Assembly: GCF_014648695.1 (NCBI RefSeq)
Contig: NZ_BMRP01000016.1
Coordinates: 123,720-187,719 of the forward strand
DNA from: Streptomyces albospinus
GTDB lineage: Bacteria > Actinomycetota > Actinomycetes > Streptomycetales > Streptomycetaceae
Direction: 5' to 3'
DNA length: 64,000 nt
Made by a program: the position numbers and the translations under genes. Shown here piece after piece: positions 55,769 through 63,935 of this stretch; positions within the stretch are counted from its first letter, which is position 1, and each line of letters opens with the position of its first letter. Under the pieces are notes generated by a model. That model did not search any database and was not told the origin of the DNA. It was given only the letters and a program-made list of their open reading frames with translations.

Positions 55769-56578
55769 ATGAATTCCTGGGCCGTACCGGACGGCAGGCA
55801 CAAACTCGTCCTCGGCATGGTGCACTTGGCGCCCCTGCCCGGCACTCCCTTCCACCAGCCCCACACCTTCTCGGAGATCCTCGACACGGCGGTGGCGTCC
55901 GCGCGGGCCCTGTGCGACGGAGGGGCGGACGGATGCCTCATCCAGACGGTCGACCGTGTCTACAGCGTCGCCGACGAGTCGGACCCGGCACGTACCGTCG
56001 CCATGGGCCTGATCGCGCGCGCGGTCGTCGAGGCGACCGGCGGGGCGTTCCGCGTCGGTGTCCAGATGATGCGCAACGCCACCAGGGCATCGCTCGCCGT
56101 GGCACAGGTGGCCGGGGGCGACTACGTCCGTGCCGGCGCGTTGGTGGGACAGACCCTCACCGCTCACGGCATGGTGCGGCCCGATCCGCTGGAGGTCATG
56201 AGCTATCGCCGCTCGATCGACGCGGAGAGCGTGGGCATAGTGGCGGACATCGACTCCCTGCACTTCACCTGGCACGGAGGGGAGAAGACCACCGCGGAGG
56301 TGGCTCGTGCGGCCCGCACCGTCGGCGCGGACGCGGTGTCGCTCTCGCACCCTGACGAGCGCAGGACACTGCACATGATCGCGTCCGTCCGCGAGGCCGT
56401 GCCCCACCTGCCCATCATCCTGGCCGGACACACGAACCACGGCAACGCGGCGCGATTGCTCGCCGCCGCGGACGGGGCGTTCGTGGGAACGTGCCTGGAA
56501 AGCGAGGGGTGGGGCGGCAAGGTCGATATCGACCTTGTGCGGCGTTACGTCGACATCGTCAGGGAGGCCGAGCGATGA
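55769..56578 (+). CDS. BtpA/SgcQ-family TIM-barrel protein
   Basis: The 269-residue product from ATG 55769 matches the BtpA family: KLVLGMVHLAPLPGTPFHQP at the start, RVGVQMMRNATRASLAVAQV, the GGDYVRAGALVGQTLTAHGM segment, and VGADAVSLSHPDERRT with a C-terminal GAFVGTCLESEG. The fold is a phosphate-binding (beta-alpha)8 barrel. The family includes the photosystem I factor BtpA and SgcQ of an E. coli sugar operon; none has a settled reaction that I know. It overlaps the next gene by four bases (ATGA), so it works closely with the SIS protein, perhaps on a sugar phosphate. Confidence 0.85.
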   Translation: MNSWAVPDGRHKLVLGMVHLAPLPGTPFHQPHTFSEILDTAVASARALCDGGADGCLIQTVDRVYSVADESDPARTVAMGLIARAVVEATGGAFRVGVQMMRNATRASLAVAQVAGGDYVRAGALVGQTLTAHGMVRPDPLEVMSYRRSIDAESVGIVADIDSLHFTWHGGEKTTAEVARAARTVGADAVSLSHPDERRTLHMIASVREAVPHLPIILAGHTNHGNAARLLAAADGAFVGTCLESEGWGGKVDIDLVRRYVDIVREAER

Positions 56579-57747
56579 CGCCTGCTCACAGCCAGGGTCC
56601 CGGCCCGGCCGGATCACCGCCGCTGGAACCGGAGGTGATGCTCCGTCAAGTCCAGTCTCTCGCCGACGACATACGGGCCCACGTCGCACCCTTCGCCGAA
56701 CAGGTGCGTGCCCTGCCGGGCGCCTTGGGCCTGGCAGGCGTCGAGTCGGTGGTCATCGTGGGCAACGGGGACAGTGACCATGCCGCCCGGGCCGTCGAGA
56801 TGGCCTTCCGGTCCCTCGCCGGTGTGGACTGCCGGCCGGTGAGCGCGCTGCCCTTCACCCACTACTGGAAGTCTGCCGCCCCCTCCTCGCCTGCCCGCGT
56901 GCTCACCCTTGCGATCTCCGCCTCCGGCAGCAGCCCGCTCGTTGTCCGGTCGGCCGAGCAGGCGAGGGCGGAGGGGGGAGCGGTCGTCGCTCTCACCGGA
57001 AGAGCGGCGAGCCCGCTGGCCCGGTCTGCACACGGCACCGTCCTGCTCGCACTGCCCGACCAGGAGCCGTCTCCGGGCGTACGCACCTACCAGGCCAGTC
57101 TCCTTGGAGCGCTGCTGCTGGCGATAGCCCTGGGGCAGGCACGTGGACACCTGGACCGCGCGGCAGCCGACATCCTGCGGGACGAACTGGGCGCACTGGC
57201 CGACGCGGTCGAAGCCACCGTGGGCGAGAACATCGGGCGGACTCGGCAGATCGCCGAACGGATCGCTGCCGCGCCGGTGCTGACCATGCTCGGTAGCGGA
57301 CCGTCCCATGGCAGCGCCCTGTACAGCGCGGCGAAAGCAGTCGAGACCTCCGCCGTCCTCGCGGTCGGCCAGGACCTGGAAGAGTGGTGCCACGTCGAGC
57401 GGTTCGCAGGCCCGCCCGACCTGCCGGTCTTCGTGCTGGCCCCCGCCGGCCGCTGCTCCCGGCACGCCCGCCGGGTCGCCCGGCGCGCCACCGAGCTGGG
57501 GCGACGGCTCGTCGCTGTCGCTCCTGCGGACCAACTCGACGGCTTCGACGCCTGGGCGGAGCTGCCCGTCCACGCGCAGGTGCGCGAGGAGTTCTCCCCG
57601 CTGCTCTACCACTTGTTCGCCGCCCCTCTTGCCTGTCACCTCGCCCAGTGCCTGAACCGTGTCCCGTTCGCCGTCGGCCGAGCCCCGCACGCCCCGCCGG
57701 CACCGGAACCAAGAGGCCGGGAAGCGGTCCACAGCGCCACCTCCTGA
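56575..57747 (+). CDS. Double SIS-domain protein (sugar isomerase / GlmS-C-like)
   Basis: The 390-residue product has two SIS modules: GVESVVIVGNGDSDHAARAV and LTLAISASGSSPLVVRSAEQ in the first, and VLTMLGSGPSHGSALYSAAK then EEWCHVERFAGPPDLPVFVL in the second. This is the plan of the isomerase half of glucosamine-6-phosphate synthase, without its glutaminase domain. Such proteins bind phosphosugars and interconvert keto and amino sugars or deglycate amino acids. Coupling to the BtpA gene supports a shared phosphosugar or aminosugar step. Confidence 0.85.
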   Translation: MTPAHSQGPGPAGSPPLEPEVMLRQVQSLADDIRAHVAPFAEQVRALPGALGLAGVESVVIVGNGDSDHAARAVEMAFRSLAGVDCRPVSALPFTHYWKSAAPSSPARVLTLAISASGSSPLVVRSAEQARAEGGAVVALTGRAASPLARSAHGTVLLALPDQEPSPGVRTYQASLLGALLLAIALGQARGHLDRAAADILRDELGALADAVEATVGENIGRTRQIAERIAAAPVLTMLGSGPSHGSALYSAAKAVETSAVLAVGQDLEEWCHVERFAGPPDLPVFVLAPAGRCSRHARRVARRATELGRRLVAVAPADQLDGFDAWAELPVHAQVREEFSPLLYHLFAAPLACHLAQCLNRVPFAVGRAPHAPPAPEPRGREAVHSATS

Positions 57748-57848
57748 CCATTTCGGCGCTCGATCCGCACGTCCTGCCACACCTCGGGCGGCCCTCCGCT
57801 CCCGCCGGTTCATACCCACAACTGCCAAGACCGTGAAGGAAGAAGAAC

Positions 57849-58556
57849 ATGACCGAGACCACACACAGCCTGCCCGTCGAAGAAACCATCGACGTCCTGC
57901 GCGAGGAACTGCACCAACTCGCTCCGGCCGAACGAGAGGCCAAGGCGGTGCAACTGTTGTCGGTCCTCGGCCGCGCGAAAGCCACGGAGGCTTCGGCGCT
58001 CCCGCCCCTCGAAGAGCCCGGCATCCGCCGCTCGCCCCTGCTGATCTGCGACTGGGCGGCCGATCTCGGGCTGGACGGGACGACCCAGCAACTGGGCATC
58101 GAGATGGCCCCCGGCCCCACCCGTGTTTCGAAGACCGCGGATGCCACGGGACGCTCGCTGCTCTCCAGCGGTCATGTCGGTGCCGACATCCTGCATGTGC
58201 CCGCCGGCAGTGGCTTCGCCCCTCACACCCACCCCGGGGACCATCTGCTCTTCGTCCTGGCCGGCACCGGCACCATCGCCGTCGCCGGAGAGATCGTGGA
58301 GACACGCCCCGGACAGGTCTACATGGTGGAGGGCGCCCTCACCCATGCGGTGGGCGCGGTGACCGACCACATGATTCTCGCCGTGGGTGCTCCGCACCGC
58401 CACCTGGACAGCCCCGAACGGCAGGAACTCACCGCATACACCGCGCTACTGGGTGATCTCGGCCGTATCACCTGCCGTATCTGCGACATAGCGGCGTCCA
58501 GCGGTGAGGAGCTCGCGGCGAACGGCTGCCCGCACTCCCCGCACCGGTTCGGGTGA
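57849..58556 (+). CDS. Cupin-domain protein with Cys-rich tail
   Basis: The 235-residue product (ATG 57849, GAAGGAAG upstream) has an N-terminal helical part, then a single cupin domain. Metal ligands are likely His126, His128, His132 (FAPHTHPGDHLLFVLAG) and His166 (EGALTHAVGA). The C-terminal tail has CRIC and a further Cys, so it may bind a second metal. Cupins range from isomerases and dioxygenases to regulators such as anti-sigma ChrR types; the helical N-terminus and Cys-rich tail make an enzymatic or regulatory role both possible. Confidence 0.82.
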   Translation: MTETTHSLPVEETIDVLREELHQLAPAEREAKAVQLLSVLGRAKATEASALPPLEEPGIRRSPLLICDWAADLGLDGTTQQLGIEMAPGPTRVSKTADATGRSLLSSGHVGADILHVPAGSGFAPHTHPGDHLLFVLAGTGTIAVAGEIVETRPGQVYMVEGALTHAVGAVTDHMILAVGAPHRHLDSPERQELTAYTALLGDLGRITCRICDIAASSGEELAANGCPHSPHRFG

Positions 58557-58620
58557 GCCATCGGGTCGCCGAACCACCTGCCATGTCCTGACCCGAAACC
58601 ACCTGGAAGCAGGGCCCACG

Positions 58621-59985
58621 ATGTCGCAGCACCATCTCACTCTGCCCTTGACCGACCCGCGCACCGGCCAGGAGCGGTCGTCCCCTGCCGTCGGCCGGGA
58701 AACCGACACCCGTGCGGCGGTGGTGGCCGCCCGCGGTGCCCAGCCCGCCTGGGCCGGCCTTACTCCCCGAGAGCGGGCGCGACGCCTGCTGCGGTTCGCG
58801 GACCTCATAGAGGAAAACTCCGCTTCGTATGTGGCGGCCGAGCAGGCCGGTACCGGGAAACCCGACGCCGAGGCACAGGGCGAGGTCGAGAACTGCGCTG
58901 ATCTGCTTCGGTTCTACGCCGGCGCCCAGCGTGCCGACACCGCACCCGCGGGCGGTCGGCGGATACGTGGCCGCGAGAGCTGGGTACGTTGGGAGCCCAT
59001 GGGCGTCGTCGCTGCGATCGTGCCCTGGAACTACCCACTCATGATGGCCGCCTGGCGCATCGGGCCGGCGCTCGCCGCCGGCAACACCGTCGTGCTCAAG
59101 CCCGCTCTGACCACTCCGGACACCGCCGTGTTGCTCGCCCGGGACGCGGCCACGGCCCTCGTCCCTGACGCGTTGGTGACGGTACCGGGCGACCGTGACA
59201 CCGGTCGGCTGCTGGTCGCCGAGGACATCGACATGGTGGCCTTCACCGGCAGTGAGGCAGGGGGCCGGGATGTCGCCGGCCGTGCGGCACTGCACCGGGT
59301 CAGCCTGGAGCTCGGCGGCAACTGCCCCGCCCTTGTCCTCCCGGACGCGCCCGAAGGCACCTGCGAGGAACTGGTTCGGGCCGTCACGTACAACGCCGGT
59401 CAAAGCTGTGCCGCTCCGGCACGGGTGATCACCCTGCGAGAGAACTACGACCGGACCATCGCCGGATTGGCCGAGGCGATGAGCAGCCGGCGTGCCGGAT
59501 CCGACTTCGGGCCGCTCAACAACGCCGACCAGGCGGCGCGTTACGACCGCATTGTGGGAAGCAGCGCGGCGGGCATCGAGCATGTCGCCGACATCGCGTT
59601 GCAGCCGGGACAGGAGAACGGCTTCTGGCGGCCCGGACGGATCCTTGCCGATCTGGCGCCTGACGACCCGGCAGTGGCGGAGGAGGTGTTCGGCCCGGTG
59701 CTGACGGTCCAGGCAGTGGACGACGTCGAGGAGGCGCCGGCATTGGCCAACTCCGTACGGCAGGCTCTCGCCGCGAGCGTCTGGGGATCCGACACGGCCA
59801 CCACGCTCGCCCTGGCCCACGAGTTGAACGCCGGGGAGGTCTGGGTCAACTGCCACCTGGACCAGAGCCCCGAGCTGCCCCACGGCGGTCGCGGCAGCTC
59901 GGGCCATGGCACGGACATGAGCGTCCTCGCCCTCACGGAGTACCAGCGTCCCAAGACCGTCACCGTGCGCCTCAGCACGCAGTGA
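58621..59985 (+). CDS. Aldehyde dehydrogenase family protein
   Basis: The 454-residue product from ATG 58621 has the ALDH motifs: EPMGVVAAIVPWNYPLMMAA, AAGNTVVLKPALTTPDTAVL, the VSLELGGNCPALVLPDAP segment containing the general-base Glu, and the nucleophile Cys in NAGQSCAAPARV. The EEVFGPVLTVQAVDDVEEA box is also present. It oxidises an aldehyde to an acid with NAD(P)+. It is slightly shorter than the common 480-500 residues. In the operon it could oxidise an aldehyde made by the aminotransferase/oxygenase steps. Confidence 0.9.
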   Translation: MSQHHLTLPLTDPRTGQERSSPAVGRETDTRAAVVAARGAQPAWAGLTPRERARRLLRFADLIEENSASYVAAEQAGTGKPDAEAQGEVENCADLLRFYAGAQRADTAPAGGRRIRGRESWVRWEPMGVVAAIVPWNYPLMMAAWRIGPALAAGNTVVLKPALTTPDTAVLLARDAATALVPDALVTVPGDRDTGRLLVAEDIDMVAFTGSEAGGRDVAGRAALHRVSLELGGNCPALVLPDAPEGTCEELVRAVTYNAGQSCAAPARVITLRENYDRTIAGLAEAMSSRRAGSDFGPLNNADQAARYDRIVGSSAAGIEHVADIALQPGQENGFWRPGRILADLAPDDPAVAEEVFGPVLTVQAVDDVEEAPALANSVRQALAASVWGSDTATTLALAHELNAGEVWVNCHLDQSPELPHGGRGSSGHGTDMSVLALTEYQRPKTVTVRLSTQ

Positions 59986-60057
59986 CGCCCTCGGCCGGAC
60001 CCCTTACCCCAGCCCGAGCGCGCCTTGCCGGCCGGGCCGACGAAGGAGAAGAGGAAC

Positions 60058-60372
60058 ATGAGTGATACGGCCGGTCGAACCGGTGACGCTCTGAGCGAGA
60101 CGGTCCGCGATCTCGTCGCCCGTCAGTTGCCCGACGCAGTCGGCACCGATCTGACGCCGGAACTCCCGTTGCATGACGCCGGGTTGAACTCACTGGGCAC
60201 AGTCGCGACGCTGGTGGCGATCGAGAACGAGTTCGGTCTCAGCCTCCCCGACGAGCTGATTACCCCTGAGACCTTCCACAGCGTCCGGACGCTGGCGGCC
60301 GCTCTCGCGTCGGTGATGAACGGGGAGAGGGACGTGACGGGCATGGCGAGGGCCGACGATGCCGTCGCCTGA
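60058..60372 (+). CDS. Second stand-alone carrier protein
   Basis: The 104-residue product (ATG 60058 behind GAAGGAGAAGAGGAAC) has the attachment site LHDAGLNSLGTVATLVAIE, with Ser45 as the expected phosphopantetheine residue, in the same N-S context as the carrier at 37841 instead of the usual D-S. The 3' end overlaps the next gene by 14 bases. It presumably holds the acyl or aminoacyl chain while the oxidoreductases of this operon act on it; no adenylation gene lies in this operon, so an enzyme from the other operon may load it. Confidence 0.87.
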   Translation: MSDTAGRTGDALSETVRDLVARQLPDAVGTDLTPELPLHDAGLNSLGTVATLVAIENEFGLSLPDELITPETFHSVRTLAAALASVMNGERDVTGMARADDAVA

Positions 60373-61321
60373 ACCGGCATTGAGGTTCGGAGTCCACTCC
60401 GGGCAACAGTATGAGACGTACGACGAGATCCTCGCGTTGTGGCGCAGGGCCGAGGAACTCGGCTACGACTGGTGCTCGATCTTCGACCACTTGCGACCAC
60501 CCATGGGCGGGCCGGAAGGCCCGTGCTTCGAGGGCACCACGCTGCTCGCCGCACTGGCCGCACATACGGACCGGATCCGCGGTGCACTCATGGTCGCGCC
60601 GGTGGCCTGGCGTCATCCGGCGATGCTGGCCGCGCTCGCCGCGACCATTGACCACGTCAGCGCCGGGCGGGTGGAACTCGGCATAGGAGTCGGTGGAGCC
60701 GATCTGGCGTACCAGCAGTACGGCTTCGACCTGCCTGAACGCACCGAGCGACTGGAAATGCTGGAGGAGACCGCCACGGTCCTGCGTGGCCTGTGGTCGG
60801 GCGAGAGGTTCTCGTTCACCGGCAAGCACTTTTGCATCACAGAGGGCTACCTCCGTCCCGCGCCGGTGCAGCCGCGGTTGCCGCTGGTCGTCGGCGGCGC
60901 AAGCAAGCCCGTACTGCGAGTGGTCGCACGGCATGGCGACGTGTGGAACAGCCTGCTCACGGACACCGCCCGGTATCACCGACGCGTCGAGCAGTTGGAC
61001 CGCGAGTGCGAGCGGGCCGGCCGTGACCGGGCGGAGATCCGTCGTTCGCTGACCTTCCGTGCCCTGCTCGTCGACGACCCGGCGGATCTGCCGGGCAAAC
61101 TCGATCGATTGCGGCACACCTTCCCGCCTGATTCGCCGGTTTGGCCGGAGTATCTGGTCTTCGGTACGCCGGAGCAGTGCGTCGAAGCGCTACTGCCCTA
61201 CCGCGAACTGGGCGTCACCGACTTCGTGCTGGGGATCCGGCCACCGGTGGACTGGGACAGCGTCACGCTCTTCGCCGAGTGCGTTGTCCCGCTTCTGCGC
61301 CCCGCCTCCGCCCCGGCGTGA
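60359..61321 (+). CDS. Luciferase-like flavin/F420-dependent oxidoreductase
   Basis: The 320-residue product is an LLM-family TIM barrel: LRFGVHSGQQYETYDEILAL, ELGYDWCSIFDHLRPPMGG, VAPVAWRHPAMLAALAATID and HVSAGRVELGIGVGGADLAY. Members act as F420-dependent dehydrogenases or FMN-dependent monooxygenases. In NRPS/PKS pathways relatives hydroxylate carrier-bound substrates next to the amine. Overlap with the carrier-protein gene suggests that its substrate is carried there. Confidence 0.9.
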   Translation: MPSPEPALRFGVHSGQQYETYDEILALWRRAEELGYDWCSIFDHLRPPMGGPEGPCFEGTTLLAALAAHTDRIRGALMVAPVAWRHPAMLAALAATIDHVSAGRVELGIGVGGADLAYQQYGFDLPERTERLEMLEETATVLRGLWSGERFSFTGKHFCITEGYLRPAPVQPRLPLVVGGASKPVLRVVARHGDVWNSLLTDTARYHRRVEQLDRECERAGRDRAEIRRSLTFRALLVDDPADLPGKLDRLRHTFPPDSPVWPEYLVFGTPEQCVEALLPYRELGVTDFVLGIRPPVDWDSVTLFAECVVPLLRPASAPA

Positions 61322-61412
61322 GCCCGACGTCCGCCCATGAGCGAACGCCCCAGAACACCACCGTGCTGAAGTTCGGGTGCCCTGAGCGGTGCCGACAAGA
61401 AGGGAAACTCGG

Positions 61413-62306
61413 ATGGACAATTACTATTCCCACGGATTCGCCGCCTTCTTCGACAGCAGTTACACCGGCTGGGTGGACCGGTTCTCACCGAGGCTGGTCG
61501 AGCACCTGGCACAAGCGGCCGGGGACGACCTCACCGCTGCGGACATCTGCTGCGGCACCGGCGTGACCGCCGCTCACTTCCTTGAGGGCGGATGGACCCT
61601 GTACGGGGTGGACGGTTCCGAGGCAATGCTCGATCTCGCGCGTACCCGACACACCGGGCGGATCGAGGAGGGCCGGTTCTGCTTGATACAGGCCGATGCT
61701 CGCTCGTTCGACCTGCCCACCAACGTCGCCGCGTGCGTCAGCCTGGACGGCGCACTCAACCACCTTCCCTCCCTCGACGATCTGCGGCAGTGCTTCACCG
61801 CGGTGGCCTCTGCGCTCGCGCCGGCAGGCGAATTCGTGTTCGACCTCTATGAGCAGTCGCACTTCCTGCACTGGAACCACGCCACGCTCACGGACAGCCG
61901 TGAGGCGGTCGTGGTCAAGCGTGGGGTATGGGACACCGGTAGCCGCCGCGGAATGCTGCGCGTCTCAGGGGTATTCGACGCCGGGGACCGGGCCCAGAGG
62001 GTCGACCAGACGCTGACGAGCTGGTACTACGACGACACCGACGTGACCGATGCGCTGCACGCGGCGGGGCTGGAGCCGCTCTCCCACGGCTTCGGCGGCA
62101 TCGATCTCAAATGCGACTCGGGTTCGTGCTCGCGGACCGACGTGCCGTGCCGCACGATCTACCGCGCGCGAAAGGCCTCGCCGGCCGCCGCCTCGATGCG
62201 CCCACCGTTCTTCACCACGGGTAACGCGGTGGCCCCGGCGGCGGCGAAGCCGGTGTCCGCGATCTCGGAGGGGAAGCGCAGCGGCAGGGGGTTCTCCGAC
62301 CAGTAG
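61413..62306 (+). CDS. SAM-dependent methyltransferase with a rearranged C-terminus
   Basis: From ATG 61413 (GAAGGGAAACTCGG upstream) the 297-residue frame shows the class I methyltransferase core: LTAADICCGTGVTAAHFLEG (SAM motif I), LYGVDGSEAMLDLARTRHTG and FCLIQADARSFDLPTNVAAC, then ACVSLDGALNHLP. After about residue 252 (TIYRARK) the frame runs through the antisense strand of the truncated leftward gene at 62159-62482. The last 45 residues are therefore not original. The fold core is complete, so activity may remain. Confidence 0.8.
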   Translation: MDNYYSHGFAAFFDSSYTGWVDRFSPRLVEHLAQAAGDDLTAADICCGTGVTAAHFLEGGWTLYGVDGSEAMLDLARTRHTGRIEEGRFCLIQADARSFDLPTNVAACVSLDGALNHLPSLDDLRQCFTAVASALAPAGEFVFDLYEQSHFLHWNHATLTDSREAVVVKRGVWDTGSRRGMLRVSGVFDAGDRAQRVDQTLTSWYYDDTDVTDALHAAGLEPLSHGFGGIDLKCDSGSCSRTDVPCRTIYRARKASPAAASMRPPFFTTGNAVAPAAAKPVSAISEGKRSGRGFSDQ

Positions 62307-62482
62307 GCGGCGTCCAGTTCACCCTTGGCCTCGTCATGGTGCGCAAGGTCGAGAACGGTGTAGACCAGGCGCCGTTGGTCGTCCATGGCCAGGGCCACCG
62401 TGGTGCCCTGGTGGCGCACCGTGGTGGTGTGTACGTAGGTGCGATCGGTGTAGACCTTGAGCAGATGCTGTTCGCCGGACAA
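62159..62482 (-). pseudogene. N-terminal part of an unidentified beta-rich protein, 3'-truncated
   Basis: The frame from TTG 62482 (AAAGGAG ten bases upstream) reads SGEQHLLKVYTDRTYVHTTT, VALAMDDQRRLVYTVLDLAH and the AAYWSENPLPLRFPSEIADT segment, then runs to a stop at 62159 just past the junction with the methyltransferase gene. It resembles the start of a larger Streptomyces beta-propeller-like protein whose name I do not know. Convergent fusion with the cluster at about 62165 cut off the rest. Confidence 0.55.
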
Positions 62483-62589
62483 GGGCAGGACTCTCCTTTG
62501 CGCAGAACCATGGAGAAGAACTTTGTGGAGCAGCGGGAAACCCCCGCTGACCTGCGCCGCTTCCCCTGCGGGCGCAGCGGTCACACGAT

Positions 62590-62993
62590 TTACCGAAGGG
62601 ACAGGCGCGTCAAGGAAGGCAATGCGCCACTGTCCGGAAACGGCATCCTGGTGTGGGCAAAGCGGGCGCCTCGATCGAGCCCCGTACCGCGCCGGCCGGT
62701 CTCGTTGAGGTCGTCGAGGGTGAGGCGGCCGGTCCAGTTGCGCTCGTGGTGTTCGGCGGGGAAGTCGCCGGGGCTGGAGCCGGTGACGAATGCCTCGCGG
62801 ACGTCGGCGGCGTAGCGCTCGTTGCGGGGGCACCAGGGGGCACCAGGGGGCGGCGGGGATGTACATGACGTTGCCCCAGCCCTTCTGGTCCTGCACCGGG
62901 GCCACGCTGTGGATCACGTCGCAGTGCCACCCGGCCGAGTCGCCCGCCCTGACGTCGGGGACGGGGACGAGCGTGGCGAGGTGGCGCCGGTAC
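62590..62993 (-). pseudogene. DUF1479 protein, C-terminal fragment broken by a 10-bp duplication
   Basis: The frame reads HLATLVPVPDVRAGD, SAGWHCDVIHSVAPVQDQKG and WGNVMYIPAAPWCP, the C-terminal half of DUF1479 (phytanoyl-CoA dioxygenase-like) proteins including the metal-ligand His region. At 62826-62845 the unit GGGGGCACCA is duplicated, which shifts the frame. Removing one unit restores WCPRNERYAADVREAFVTG and onward to TAA 62592-62590. The 5' half is missing. It starts directly after the phytoene synthase stop. Confidence 0.75.
62826..62845. repeat. 10-bp tandem duplication
   Basis: GGGGGCACCA is present twice in direct tandem, followed by a third GGGGG. It accounts for the frameshift in the DUF1479 pseudogene. 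Confidence 0.85.
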
Positions 62994-63935
62994 CTAGAGG
63001 CGTCCGGTGGGGGAGTGGCGGAATCGGCGTGCGTGGCGGTACTCGCGCAGGAGGATTCGCAGGGCGGTGGTGATGGGAGGGCGTGCCGAGGCGGTGAGGA
63101 GGGCGGGCCCCTTGGCCAGGGCTGCGTCCGCGGTGGCTTCTTCGAGGGTGATCAGGGCGCGGGCGAAGGGGCGGTTGGCGGGCGGCAGGAGTGCGGTCAC
63201 GTGGTGGCTGTCGGCCAGGGTGGTGCGGGCCTGCTGGAGGAGGGTGTGCAGTAGGGCGCGGACGTGTGGGGTGCTCTGGGCGCGTTCGAGGTCGGTGCGG
63301 GTCACGCCGTGGCGCTGCAAGGTGTCCTGGGGGATCGTCAGCCGGCCGCCGGTCAGGTCTTCGGCGAGGTCGTTGACGAAGTCGAGGCGTTGGCTGCCGT
63401 CGATGTAGGTGCGGCAGGCGGCGCGGTAGCCGGCGGGTTCCTCGCCGGGGGTGAGCAGGCAGGCGACCAGCAGGAAGGCGGGCAGGGAGTACTGGTCGAG
63501 ATAGCGCTGGTAGTCCGATTCCGTGGTGAATCCGGTGAATTCGAGGTCGATGGTGGCGGTAGAGAGGAAGTCCTCTACGCAGCCTCGGAGTCGGCTGTGG
63601 TGGGTGCAGGCGTGCAGGAGGGGGCGGATGACGGGGTGGTCGCTGGTGCCGGTGACGAGGGCGTTGCGTACTGCCTCTTCCCATGCCGTGTAGGCGTCGC
63701 GGCGCTCGGCTGCGGGGCCGTGGTCGAGGAGGTTGTCGGTGTGGTGCATGAAGGCCACGGCGGCTATCACGTGCGGGACCAGGGGGCGCGGGAGGAGCAG
63801 CCGGACCGCGACGTATGACGCGCGTCGGTAGCGCGCCACCAGCGAGCGCTGCCGGGTGAAGTCCTCCCGCAACTGCGGGTCCTGGATGCCGGCGGCGTCC
63901 AGCGTGGTGGTCCAGGTACTCATCGGGGTGCTCAT
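62994..63935 (-). CDS. Squalene/phytoene synthase family protein
   Basis: The 313-residue product (ATG 63935, GTAGGA upstream; ATG 63923 is also possible) is a trans-isoprenyl diphosphate synthase of the head-to-head type. The two Asp-rich motifs are HHTDNLLDHG and LDFVNDLAEDLTGGRLTIP. YRRASYVAVRLLLPRPLVPH and DLEFTGFTTESDYQRYLDQY match family positions. It condenses two prenyl diphosphates to squalene- or phytoene-type products. No other terpenoid gene is visible nearby, so it may belong to an operon beyond the right edge. Confidence 0.87.
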   Translation of the reverse strand: MSTPMSTWTTTLDAAGIQDPQLREDFTRQRSLVARYRRASYVAVRLLLPRPLVPHVIAAVAFMHHTDNLLDHGPAAERRDAYTAWEEAVRNALVTGTSDHPVIRPLLHACTHHSRLRGCVEDFLSTATIDLEFTGFTTESDYQRYLDQYSLPAFLLVACLLTPGEEPAGYRAACRTYIDGSQRLDFVNDLAEDLTGGRLTIPQDTLQRHGVTRTDLERAQSTPHVRALLHTLLQQARTTLADSHHVTALLPPANRPFARALITLEEATADAALAKGPALLTASARPPITTALRILLREYRHARRFRHSPTGRL

